Assembly (NCBI GenBank): GCA_903865935.1 | Contig: CAIPLT010000059.1 | Span: 40,001 to 104,000, forward strand | DNA from: Caldifarciminota bacterium | Lineage (GTDB): Bacteria > Hydrothermota > Tepidihabitantia > Tepidihabitantales > CAIPLT01 | DNA length: 64,000 nt | Reading direction: 5' to 3' | Shown: one piece after another, positions 8,666 through 16,121 of the stretch | How the letters are laid out: each line of letters starts with the position of its first letter | How positions within the stretch are numbered: the stretch's first letter is position 1 | Program-made: the position numbers and the translations under genes | Notes under the pieces: generated by a model | The model's input: only the letters and a program-made list of their open reading frames with translations | Databases searched by the model: none | Told to the model about the DNA's origin: nothing

Positions 8666-9583
8666 ATGCAATCTGAACCTCAATGCGTGCCATGTGTAAT
8701 CAAGCAGTGCGAGCGGCTCGTTTATGCATTAAGACTAGGAGAAGGCTCTTCAGAAGATACCGAACATATATTATCCCAGATACGGCGTCATGCTTTAGAA
8801 AACGCAGCCCAACTGACTCTGCAGGATCCGCCCAGCAAATTTACCTCTCAAGTTCTTGCTAAAGTATACGAATTATTGAAGACCGATGACCCGTATGAAG
8901 CAACAAAGAGAGAAGAAAACGAAATTGGAAAAAAGATATATAACGCTGTGCACAAAGAAATACAAAAAAATTCAGACCCGGTTCACTTGGCAATTAAATA
9001 TGCGGCATCCGGCAATATTATCGATGTCGGGCCAGCGCAAATTTACACTGCATATGACCCGAAACAGTCAATTTTCGAGGAAATTAATAAGTTAATTACA
9101 CAACCATTATTTGTTGACGACTATAAAATATTTAAAGAAAAATTTCGGAGTGCGGAACGAATTCTTTATATCCTGGATAACAGCGGTGAAATTTACTTAG
9201 ATAAACTATTAATTGAAAAATTAAAAGGACCAGAAATAACAATGGTTGTGAAATCAACGCCAATTCTCAACGACGCACTAATGACCGATGCAATTTCAGC
9301 CGGGCTTGATAACCTGGGCAAAATTATTGCGGTTAATAAAGATAAGAAATCAAGATTCTTAGGAGTTGATTTTGATGCAACATCCGACGAGTTTAACGAG
9401 GCATTTGAAAATTCGGATATGGTCATCGCCAAAGGACATGCTAATTACGAATCGTTACTTGACTGCGAACGGGACTGTTTTTTCATACTGATGGCAAAAT
9501 GTCCGGTCGTCGCCCAAAAACTCGGGGTCAGAATAAAAGACCACGTATTTAAGTATTCGCCGCCAAAAGAGGTAGAGGGATAA
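8666..9583 (+). CDS. ARMT1-like (DUF89) metal-dependent phosphatase-family protein
   Basis: A 305-residue DUF89 protein. The N-terminus has clustered cysteines ('CVPCVIKQC'), as in the archaeal and bacterial short forms. The family motifs 'LDNSGEIYLDKLLIE' (Asp/Asn-Ser metal site) and 'AKGHANYESL' are present. DUF89 proteins are metal-dependent phosphatases of sugar phosphates and damaged metabolites. The natural substrate here is unknown. A TATAAT at 8652-8657 lies eight bases before the ATG, so the mRNA looks leaderless. It ends one base before hypC starts, so the two are co-transcribed. Confidence 0.85.
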   Translation: MQSEPQCVPCVIKQCERLVYALRLGEGSSEDTEHILSQIRRHALENAAQLTLQDPPSKFTSQVLAKVYELLKTDDPYEATKREENEIGKKIYNAVHKEIQKNSDPVHLAIKYAASGNIIDVGPAQIYTAYDPKQSIFEEINKLITQPLFVDDYKIFKEKFRSAERILYILDNSGEIYLDKLLIEKLKGPEITMVVKSTPILNDALMTDAISAGLDNLGKIIAVNKDKKSRFLGVDFDATSDEFNEAFENSDMVIAKGHANYESLLDCERDCFFILMAKCPVVAQKLGVRIKDHVFKYSPPKEVEG

Positions 9584-9584
9584 A

Positions 9585-9812
9585 ATGTGTTTGGCAATAC
9601 CGGCAAAAATTATTTCCAAGACAGGCGATACAGCGATGGTTGATGTGTCGGGTGTGCAAAGAGAAGCAAATCTAATGCTGTGCCCGGATGCCAGGGTTGG
9701 TGATTATATAATTATGCATGCCGGCTTTGCAATTCATTTACTGGATAAGAAAGACGCAGAAGAAACTCTGCAAATGTTAAGTGATATAAAAGACTTAGCT
9801 AATAATAATTGA
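9585..9812 (+). CDS. hypC: HypC/HybG-family hydrogenase maturation chaperone
   Basis: A 75-residue protein beginning 'MCLAIPAKII', with the essential Cys2 and a following OB-like fold ('VDVSGVQREANLMLCPDARVGDYIIMHAGFAI'-type layout). HypC carries the Fe(CN)2CO moiety from HypD to the [NiFe]-hydrogenase large subunit. No other hyp or hydrogenase gene is in the window, so partners must be elsewhere. Its tight linkage to a DUF89 gene is unusual and unexplained. Confidence 0.92.
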   Translation: MCLAIPAKIISKTGDTAMVDVSGVQREANLMLCPDARVGDYIIMHAGFAIHLLDKKDAEETLQMLSDIKDLANNN

Positions 9813-9890
9813 AACTTTTTTAGTTGGTTTGCGTATAATATATATGATGTCTAATATATTTAAAGAAAAAAGCTAAGACATGGAGGAAAT

Positions 9891-11600
9891 ATGTTAAAAT
9901 ATATAAAAACAACATTAGCATTGCTGTTTATTGTCAGTGCTATATTGGCTCCGATTTATGCACAGGAACCGTGCGATAAATGCAAGGCTAATCCGGACAG
10001 CTGTAAATTGATACAAACCGGTAAATGCGATGATTGCAAGAGCGACAAAAAGATTGTTGAAAAGAAATTTATTGTAATGACACAAGACGAGGACCGTGGA
10101 TTCTTAGGCGTAGTAACCGAAAAGACCGATAATGGGCTAAAGATTACACAGATTGTTCCATCCAGTCCCGCAGAAAAAGCCGGATTAAAAACCAATGATA
10201 TTATAGTGCAGGTTGAAGCGAAATCAGTTAAAACCCTAGACGATTTAATCGCCGCGCTCAAGGGGACGAAACCAAAAGATGAGGTGTCAATTAAAATAAA
10301 AACAAAAGGCGAAGAAAAATCACTTAAGGTTATTTTAGCCGAGGTGCCGAGAACAGAAACCAAAGTATCCGCAATGGTCTCGCCAGAAGGTAAATCTTAT
10401 GAAATAGAAAAAGAGATGTCTATGCCTGAAATGACTTGTCCGGAATGTGGTGCGAAAATACCGATGCCGATGATGAATCCAATGATGGAACAAGGTCAAT
10501 GCCCGATGATGAATATGGGAAACGGTTCAATGATGGGTATGTGTCCAGAATGCGAGAAACAAGGCAAGGAAATGGGAATGTGTCCAAATTGCCAGAAGAA
10601 AATGGCAGAGATGCCGATGATGCCAATGCAAAAGGAAATTAAAAAAGACTTTATGGTCATGCCTTCAAAAGAAACACGTGGCTTTTTAGGTGTTATAACC
10701 GAAGAAGAAGACGGCAAATTGGTTGTTGACCAGGTTGTGCCAAATAGCCCTGCCGAAAAAGCGGGGATAAAAGAAGACGATATGATTGCTGAAATCAATG
10801 GCACGGCGGTTACAACCCCTACAGGGTTAATAGATGCTTTAAAAAATACCAAGCCGGGTGATATTGCCAATTTTAAAATCTTATCCGGCGGGGCCGAAAA
10901 GACGATGGACATTACATTAGGCGAAGTTCCCGCCCCGGCACAATCAACCATGCCACGTATGCAGATGCGAATGAGAATGCGTGGCGAAGGTAGGGGTGCA
11001 GGTTATTTTGGTCCGGGCTTTACTTTCTTTAAATATGACGATTTGAACACTCTCTTTGCTCAACATGGTATGGACTTAATAGAAAAACAGCAATTTGTCT
11101 TTAGTGGCGGCGGCTGGGGACAAGGCAAGAGAATTCGTATCGGCGGATATGGCATCGGTGGAGCAAAGACCGTTAGTAATGATTCGTTAGATATTGAGGT
11201 TGGCTATGGTGCAGGATTTTTCGAACTTGGGTATGCGATTGTAAACGGGAGAAATTTTATGCTTACACCACTGGTCGGCATTGGCGGCGGCGGTTTATCA
11301 ATGAAAATAACTCCCAAATATAATAGACCAACATCCTTAGCTGGTTTAATTAATTCTCCTTGGGGTGTTGCTAAAGTATCTAAAGGTGGAATCGCAATGT
11401 ATCCGGGATTAGCGATTGATATTCCGTTCGGATTTGTTGGCATCACCTTAAAAGGCGGCTATATGTGGTCACCGATGAACGGACCCTGGACTTTAGAGAA
11501 TCTTGGTTCAATCGGTAACCAACCCGACCTTAAACTCAATGGTCCATTTGCGACTGTGGGTATTATGTTTGGCGGCTGCGGTTCGCACTGGCATAAATAA
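9891..11600 (+). CDS. secreted two-PDZ protein with Met/Cys-rich linker
   Basis: A 569-residue exported protein: signal peptide at about 1-25 ending 'IYAQ', a short Cys-rich stretch ('CDKCKANPDSC', 'CDDCK'), and PDZ domain 1 around residues 60-150 ('RGFLGVVTE', 'SPAEKAGLKTNDII'). A Met- and CxxC-rich linker follows (about 175-260: CPEC, CPMM, CPEC, CPNC, many MPMM), then PDZ domain 2 (about 260-350, 'SPAEKAGIKEDDMI') and a Gly-rich C-terminal domain with beta-barrel-like alternation. There is no protease domain. The linker could bind soft metals such as copper, zinc or mercury. The HtrA-type gene follows after a terminator. GGAGG precedes the start. Confidence 0.82.
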   Translation: MLKYIKTTLALLFIVSAILAPIYAQEPCDKCKANPDSCKLIQTGKCDDCKSDKKIVEKKFIVMTQDEDRGFLGVVTEKTDNGLKITQIVPSSPAEKAGLKTNDIIVQVEAKSVKTLDDLIAALKGTKPKDEVSIKIKTKGEEKSLKVILAEVPRTETKVSAMVSPEGKSYEIEKEMSMPEMTCPECGAKIPMPMMNPMMEQGQCPMMNMGNGSMMGMCPECEKQGKEMGMCPNCQKKMAEMPMMPMQKEIKKDFMVMPSKETRGFLGVITEEEDGKLVVDQVVPNSPAEKAGIKEDDMIAEINGTAVTTPTGLIDALKNTKPGDIANFKILSGGAEKTMDITLGEVPAPAQSTMPRMQMRMRMRGEGRGAGYFGPGFTFFKYDDLNTLFAQHGMDLIEKQQFVFSGGGWGQGKRIRIGGYGIGGAKTVSNDSLDIEVGYGAGFFELGYAIVNGRNFMLTPLVGIGGGGLSMKITPKYNRPTSLAGLINSPWGVAKVSKGGIAMYPGLAIDIPFGFVGITLKGGYMWSPMNGPWTLENLGSIGNQPDLKLNGPFATVGIMFGGCGSHWHK

Positions 11601-11620
11601 TTACTCTAAAATTCTTTAAA

Positions 11621-11650
11621 CCCCGTACCGGAATCCGGTGCGGGGTTTTT
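11621..11650 (+). terminator. intrinsic terminator after the PDZ gene
   Basis: CCCCGTACCGG pairs with CCGGTGCGGGG (one mismatch) around a short loop, followed by TTTTT. It separates the PDZ gene from the downstream protease gene. Confidence 0.85.
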
Positions 11651-11691
11651 ATTTATCGTAACTTAATTTAATAAAAAGAGTCTAATGATTT

Positions 11692-12666
11692 ATGAACCAC
11701 GAAACTCAATTACTTGATACATACTCAGCAACTGTTATCAATGCAGCAGAAAAAGTAAGCCCGTCAGTTGTTAATATCGCGATATCCCGAGCAACAAAAC
11801 ATCCTCACCGCCAAGAGCAGGAAATACGCGGCAGTGGCTCGGGGTTCATTTTTACACCAGACGGTTATATTTTAACAAACAGTCATGTTGTACACGATGT
11901 AAAAGATATTGATGTTACCCTAAATGATGGTCGTAATGCCAAGGCTCAGCTTATTGGCGATGACCCGGATACTGACCTGGCGGTTGTCAGAATTTCTTTG
12001 TCCAATCTCATCGCGGCACAAATGGGCGATGCGAAAAATCTGCATGTTGGACAATTGGTAGTTGCGATTGGCAATCCTTACGGGTTTCAGTATTCAGTAA
12101 CCGCAGGGGTAATCAGTGCGCTGGGGCGTTCATTAAGGACAATTAACGGCAGGTTAATTGACGATATTATTCAGACCGATGCGGCATTGAATCCCGGTAA
12201 TTCAGGCGGACCTTTGCTCAATGCTAATGGCGAAGTTATTGGCGTAAACACGGCGGTAATTTTGCCGGCACAGGGTATCTGTTTTGTAATACCGATTAAT
12301 GTGGCAAAGTTTGTGGCAGTGCGGTTAATCCGAGATGGTAAAATCAAGCGAAGTTATATTGGGGTCGGCGGTCAGAATGTTCCAATCCTCAGACGGTTAG
12401 TTCGCTATCATGGTTTAGCTGAAGAATCAGGTGTGCTTGTTGTAGCAGTCGAGCAAAATAGCCCGGCACAAAAAGCAGGTTTGTTAGAAGGTGATATTAT
12501 TGTTGGGGTTGATGGTCAGGCTATTAAAGGAATTGATGATTTGCACCGATTTTTAACCGAACGGGAAATCGGACACGAAGAAAACCTAGTGGTTATCCGC
12601 AGAACCGAAAAACTTGTGTTGAAAATTATACCGGCAGAGTCCAGACCTACTTTCGACAATAATTAG
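11692..12666 (+). CDS. S1C (HtrA/DegP-type) serine protease, apparently without signal peptide
   Basis: A 324-residue trypsin-fold protease with one C-terminal PDZ domain. The catalytic triad is visible: His in 'LTNSHVVHD', Asp in 'DPDTDLAVVRI' and Ser in 'NPGNSGGPLL'. The PDZ domain spans about residues 225-315 ('SPAQKAGLLEGDIIVGVDG'). HtrA proteases degrade misfolded proteins, usually in the envelope, but this N-terminus is polar and starts directly with the protease domain ('VINAAEKVSPSVVNI'), so it looks cytoplasmic unless the start is wrong. It overlaps the convergent minus-strand gene by 20 bases. Confidence 0.9.
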   Translation: MNHETQLLDTYSATVINAAEKVSPSVVNIAISRATKHPHRQEQEIRGSGSGFIFTPDGYILTNSHVVHDVKDIDVTLNDGRNAKAQLIGDDPDTDLAVVRISLSNLIAAQMGDAKNLHVGQLVVAIGNPYGFQYSVTAGVISALGRSLRTINGRLIDDIIQTDAALNPGNSGGPLLNANGEVIGVNTAVILPAQGICFVIPINVAKFVAVRLIRDGKIKRSYIGVGGQNVPILRRLVRYHGLAEESGVLVVAVEQNSPAQKAGLLEGDIIVGVDGQAIKGIDDLHRFLTEREIGHEENLVVIRRTEKLVLKIIPAESRPTFDNN

Positions 12667-13312
12667 GAACCGACCATTCAACTGACGTTTGGAAAATCGT
12701 ATTATATGTTTTTATAAATTCTTTGGCGGTCTGTTCTAGAAACCGTTCGTGTTGTTCCCGGGTGATAATAATTGTCATCGCTTCGGCTTCGTTAAATTTT
12801 TTGAATGACTCGACAAACTGATTCCACAATTTTGTTACCATATCGAATGAAATCATATCCAAACCGGGAATTTCACGCATCTTCAGTGTTGGGGTTCTTA
12901 CTTCCGTAATAAAATCTTTAATTGCAATCATATTATAGTGTCTAATATTCTGTTTGAAAAATGTTTTTATCTGTTTCGAGGTTAGGCTTGGCTGATTGAC
13001 CATTCGTATATCCTCGCCGTAATTCCGCAGATAATTGTCTAGCCACAAATGGGCATAGTATCCGTCAATAAACGAGCGTTCAGAAACATTGCTTTTTTCA
13101 CGGAAAGTCCGGGTTGTCTCTAAAAAGAAAGCGAGGTCAGGGTTGGTTTCGCCTAAAATAAAGTGGTGCAGGCGATAGGCAGAATCGTTAGTTGGACCAG
13201 AAACCACATCTGGTGCGATTGCACCCAAAACATACGAAGTTAAATCAAATTTATCTTTGGTCTTGCCGAGTAATAAACGTGCAAAATTAATGTGACTTGT
13301 TATATCTACCAT
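12647..13312 (-). CDS. zinc-dependent phospholipase C-family protein
   Basis: A 221-residue protein resembling the bacterial zinc-dependent phospholipase C-like family. N-terminal 'DITSHINFARLLLG', then 'GAIAPDVV', 'LHHFILG' and 'YAHLWLDNYL' supply His/Asp residues in the usual order for metal binding. The hydrolytic substrate is unknown and no signal peptide is evident. It is a single gene, convergent with the protease gene and overlapping it by 20 bases. Confidence 0.7.
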   Translation of the reverse strand: MVDITSHINFARLLLGKTKDKFDLTSYVLGAIAPDVVSGPTNDSAYRLHHFILGETNPDLAFFLETTRTFREKSNVSERSFIDGYYAHLWLDNYLRNYGEDIRMVNQPSLTSKQIKTFFKQNIRHYNMIAIKDFITEVRTPTLKMREIPGLDMISFDMVTKLWNQFVESFKKFNEAEAMTIIITREQHERFLEQTAKEFIKTYNTIFQTSVEWSVPNYCRK

Positions 13313-13434
13313 AAGTTCTTTTCTCCATCAAAAGATATTACAACACAATAAATTACACCAAACGAACAACTTTGTCAAGAAAAACAATTAATACGAGGCG
13401 AGGAGCAGTTTAATAAACTAATTGACCGCATTGT

Positions 13435-14559
13435 TTATGGAATAAGTTCTATTAACCGGTCAAGCTCTTGTGTTGTATTATAAAAATGTGGTGCAATGCG
13501 CAGATAGCCTTCGCGTAATGAACAGATAATGTTATTCTCTTTTAGCTTGTTAAACAATTTTATGCTATCAGTGTTTTTCTTTCTAAAACTGACAATGCCT
13601 GCGCGATGCGCCCTTTCAAGCGGCGTAATGATCTCAAATTCAGGGTTATTGATTTTCTGTATCAGGTATTCGGTTAAATCCAGAACCTGTGATGTAATTT
13701 TATCAATGCCGATTTCATCAAATATTTTTAAACTTTCCCTAAAACCGATAATGCCCAGATAATTTTTAGTTCCTTCTTCAAATTTTGATGCGGTTGTTTT
13801 TAGTTTACGCGGGGTTAGTATATCGTAAAAATCATCCCAGTCTGCACTGAGCCAGCCAATGTTAGACGGTTTTAGTTTACCCAAGACATTCTTATTGACG
13901 TAAAAGATTCCGATACCGTGCGGGCCCAACAACCATTTTGGCGCAGCCGACGAGAAAAAGTCGGGTTGAATATCATTCAAATCAATTCTGACTGCGCCGC
14001 AACCCTGCATGCCGTCAATAATAAAATAAATATTGTTTTCTTTGCAGATTTGCGAGATTCTTTTTGCATCGATTCGGATGCCGTTTAAAAAATTTACCCA
14101 GTCCAAGGATACTGCCTTGGTTTTTTTGTCGATTAATTTTAAGAGGCACCCCGGATTGTCTATTAAATCTTTGCTTGTAACATAACGTTTTTCGACATTG
14201 GGCAATAGAAACCGAAAAGGATAGGAATTAGTCGGGAAGGCATCTTTTAAGATTATAACATTATCACCTTTTTCAAAAGGTATTGAGTTTATCGCATATA
14301 TTATACCCTGACTTGTATTCTGGACAAAACATATTTCATCTTTTGAAGCATTGAGTAATTTTGCTATAAGATTTTTGGTTGAATTTGACAATGCTTCATA
14401 TTCCTGCCATTCGATTGAACCTTGCCCTGAGTATCGAATTGCCAAATCGGATATCGCTTTTACTGCTGGCAATGGCAATGGTCCGGTTGAAGCGTGATTT
14501 AAATAGACATATTTTTCAGTTGCCAGAAATAATTTGCGATACTTGGTAAAGTCAAACAT
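13435..14559 (-). CDS. class V aminotransferase-fold PLP enzyme
   Basis: A 374-residue PLP enzyme of the cysteine-desulfurase/kynureninase-like fold. It has 'YLNHASTGPLP' at the N-terminus, 'FVQNTSQGI' in the phosphate-binding region, 'DGMQGCGAVRIDL' with the cofactor Asp, and the Schiff-base Lys in 'SAAPKWLLGPHG'. A C-terminal 'LRIAPHFYNT' matches the substrate-carboxylate Arg segment. No catalytic Cys loop marks it as a desulfurase, so the reaction is undecided (isopenicillin-N-epimerase-like or a related lyase). It is relevant to ask whether it supplies selenium or sulfur, but nothing nearby supports that. It stands alone. Confidence 0.82.
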   Translation of the reverse strand: MFDFTKYRKLFLATEKYVYLNHASTGPLPLPAVKAISDLAIRYSGQGSIEWQEYEALSNSTKNLIAKLLNASKDEICFVQNTSQGIIYAINSIPFEKGDNVIILKDAFPTNSYPFRFLLPNVEKRYVTSKDLIDNPGCLLKLIDKKTKAVSLDWVNFLNGIRIDAKRISQICKENNIYFIIDGMQGCGAVRIDLNDIQPDFFSSAAPKWLLGPHGIGIFYVNKNVLGKLKPSNIGWLSADWDDFYDILTPRKLKTTASKFEEGTKNYLGIIGFRESLKIFDEIGIDKITSQVLDLTEYLIQKINNPEFEIITPLERAHRAGIVSFRKKNTDSIKLFNKLKENNIICSLREGYLRIAPHFYNTTQELDRLIELIP

Positions 14560-14720
14560 AATAATTAATAGTTACTGAAAAAAACTATTTGTCAAGGGTG
14601 AGATAAAATTATAAGATTATTAATCAGTATCATACCGTTTGTTAACATCACGGTGTGTTTAACACAATTAAGAAGTTGACAATATAACTTGCGAGATTAT
14701 ACTTTGCCAAGGGATATAAA

Positions 14721-15647
14721 ATGTCTAAAATTATAACATTTGATGAGCTAAAGGATGATTATCAATTCCTGCGATTAATGGATTCGGCTTTTGGTTTTAC
14801 CTGGCATCCGCAAGACATTGCCAAGAGGCGAAAAGTAGACGAGCGATACAAATATCCTTTTGGGTTCTGTTTGATGAAAGGGAAAATTCTTGCCGGGTTT
14901 GTCGGGGTTATGGACATTCCGGTTAAAACGATTGACGGCAAAATAGAAAAGGTCGGCGGAATACATTGTGTTGCGACTTATCCGATGTACAGTCATCAGG
15001 GTATTGCCCGTCAGTTATTAGATGTTGTTCATGATCATTTTCAGAAACTTGGTTATCGGTTTTCCTTTCTTTGTACCAGTAAATCCTTGGTCGCACACTC
15101 GTTGTATGAAAAACTGGGCTATGAGGATTTTACCACGCTCAATAAATTATTTCGGGTATATAAAATATTTCCCAAATACAAGAAGCGGGAAGAAAAGAAA
15201 GGCGCAAAGAAAATAAAGGTTAACCACGAATTAATTGAAGAAATTTACAATCGGGCAATGCAGAACCGAACCGGTTTTGCGACACGCATTAAAAACTGGT
15301 CAAAATCAATTATGACCGTCAAAAGAATTGACCCCCAAAATATTTTCGTAGAAAAAGATGGCTACGCATTTGTTGATTTTGAATCTGGCGCAGCGTATAT
15401 TTTGGAATTTATTGCCGAAACCCCAAGTACCTATTTAAAAATTCTTAATAGAATTAAAAAGTTGCACAGTTCAGTTCTAATTGATTCTTATTTTAGTGAC
15501 AAGCGACTGGTCAAAATATACAGAGAGCAGGGCTTAGCATTCCGACAGGGAACATACTTCTCTTTTATGCACAAACCTTTAACTAATGTGTCATTTGAAC
15601 AGGTATTTGGCAATAAATTTTATTTTTCTATACTCGATACTTTTTGA
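14721..15647 (+). CDS. GNAT-family N-acetyltransferase
   Basis: A 308-residue protein whose N-terminal half is a GNAT domain: 'VGGIHCVATYPMYSHQGIARQLLDVV' contains the acetyl-CoA pyrophosphate loop (H-Q-G-I-A) and 'SLYEKLGYEDF' the following motif B. The C-terminal half (about 160-308) is unrecognised, recalling two-domain Eis-like enzymes. The substrate is unknown. A TTGACA at about 14674 and a TATACT near 14697 give a short leader with AAGGGA before the ATG. Confidence 0.82.
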   Translation: MSKIITFDELKDDYQFLRLMDSAFGFTWHPQDIAKRRKVDERYKYPFGFCLMKGKILAGFVGVMDIPVKTIDGKIEKVGGIHCVATYPMYSHQGIARQLLDVVHDHFQKLGYRFSFLCTSKSLVAHSLYEKLGYEDFTTLNKLFRVYKIFPKYKKREEKKGAKKIKVNHELIEEIYNRAMQNRTGFATRIKNWSKSIMTVKRIDPQNIFVEKDGYAFVDFESGAAYILEFIAETPSTYLKILNRIKKLHSSVLIDSYFSDKRLVKIYREQGLAFRQGTYFSFMHKPLTNVSFEQVFGNKFYFSILDTF

Positions 15648-16121
15648 TAAGACGTTACTTATAAATAACACTATTTTAAGCCGGTTTTTTGAGCTGACAT
15701 TCTATATTCCATACACTTCATTCTAAATTCTTCTATTTGAGGGGTAGCGTACCCTCCATCATGTTGTGAATTGATTTTCCGGGTAAGCAAGAGACTAAAT
15801 TAGGCTACTATAAAGGAATAAAAAATTCTATTAAACACAGATTTAAAAACCAAATTTAACATTAAATATTTTAAGGAAATATACAAGAATTCTTTTCGAG
15901 AACTCATTAGCAAGTCTTTCAGATAACTATTTCGGTAATATATTAGCAGATAAAAAAGTAAACACTTAAGTGGGCATAGCACTACACTTAGAAAACAATA
16001 ACAGAAATTTATCAAAGTTGCCATCTCACTTATTATTCTTGACAACAAAATTTATTATTATATCATTAGGCAGATAAGAAAGAATATTGTGGTTGAAAAC
16101 AATTAGACCAACGGAGGAATT
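15648..16121. other. intergenic region with hairpin and promoter
   Basis: 474 bases without a convincing gene. GAGGG (15739-15743) pairs with CCCTC (15752-15756) around GTAGCGTA. A similar block, with a shared ATATTC...AAATTCT context, occurs near 50370-50417. TTGACA at 16039-16044 and TATCAT at 16061-16066 (16 apart) form the promoter of the following secreted-protein gene, with a leader of about 48 bases. An 82-residue minus-strand frame here is AT-rich and unconvincing. Confidence 0.5.

Noticed and set aside
13435..14559. Cysteine/selenocysteine desulfurase supplying selenium
   Set aside because: Class V fold fits, but no catalytic-Cys loop or gene linkage to sel genes was seen.
15800..16048. 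82-residue minus-strand frame
   Set aside because: AT-rich composition, no ribosome site, and it overlaps the promoter of the opposite-strand gene.
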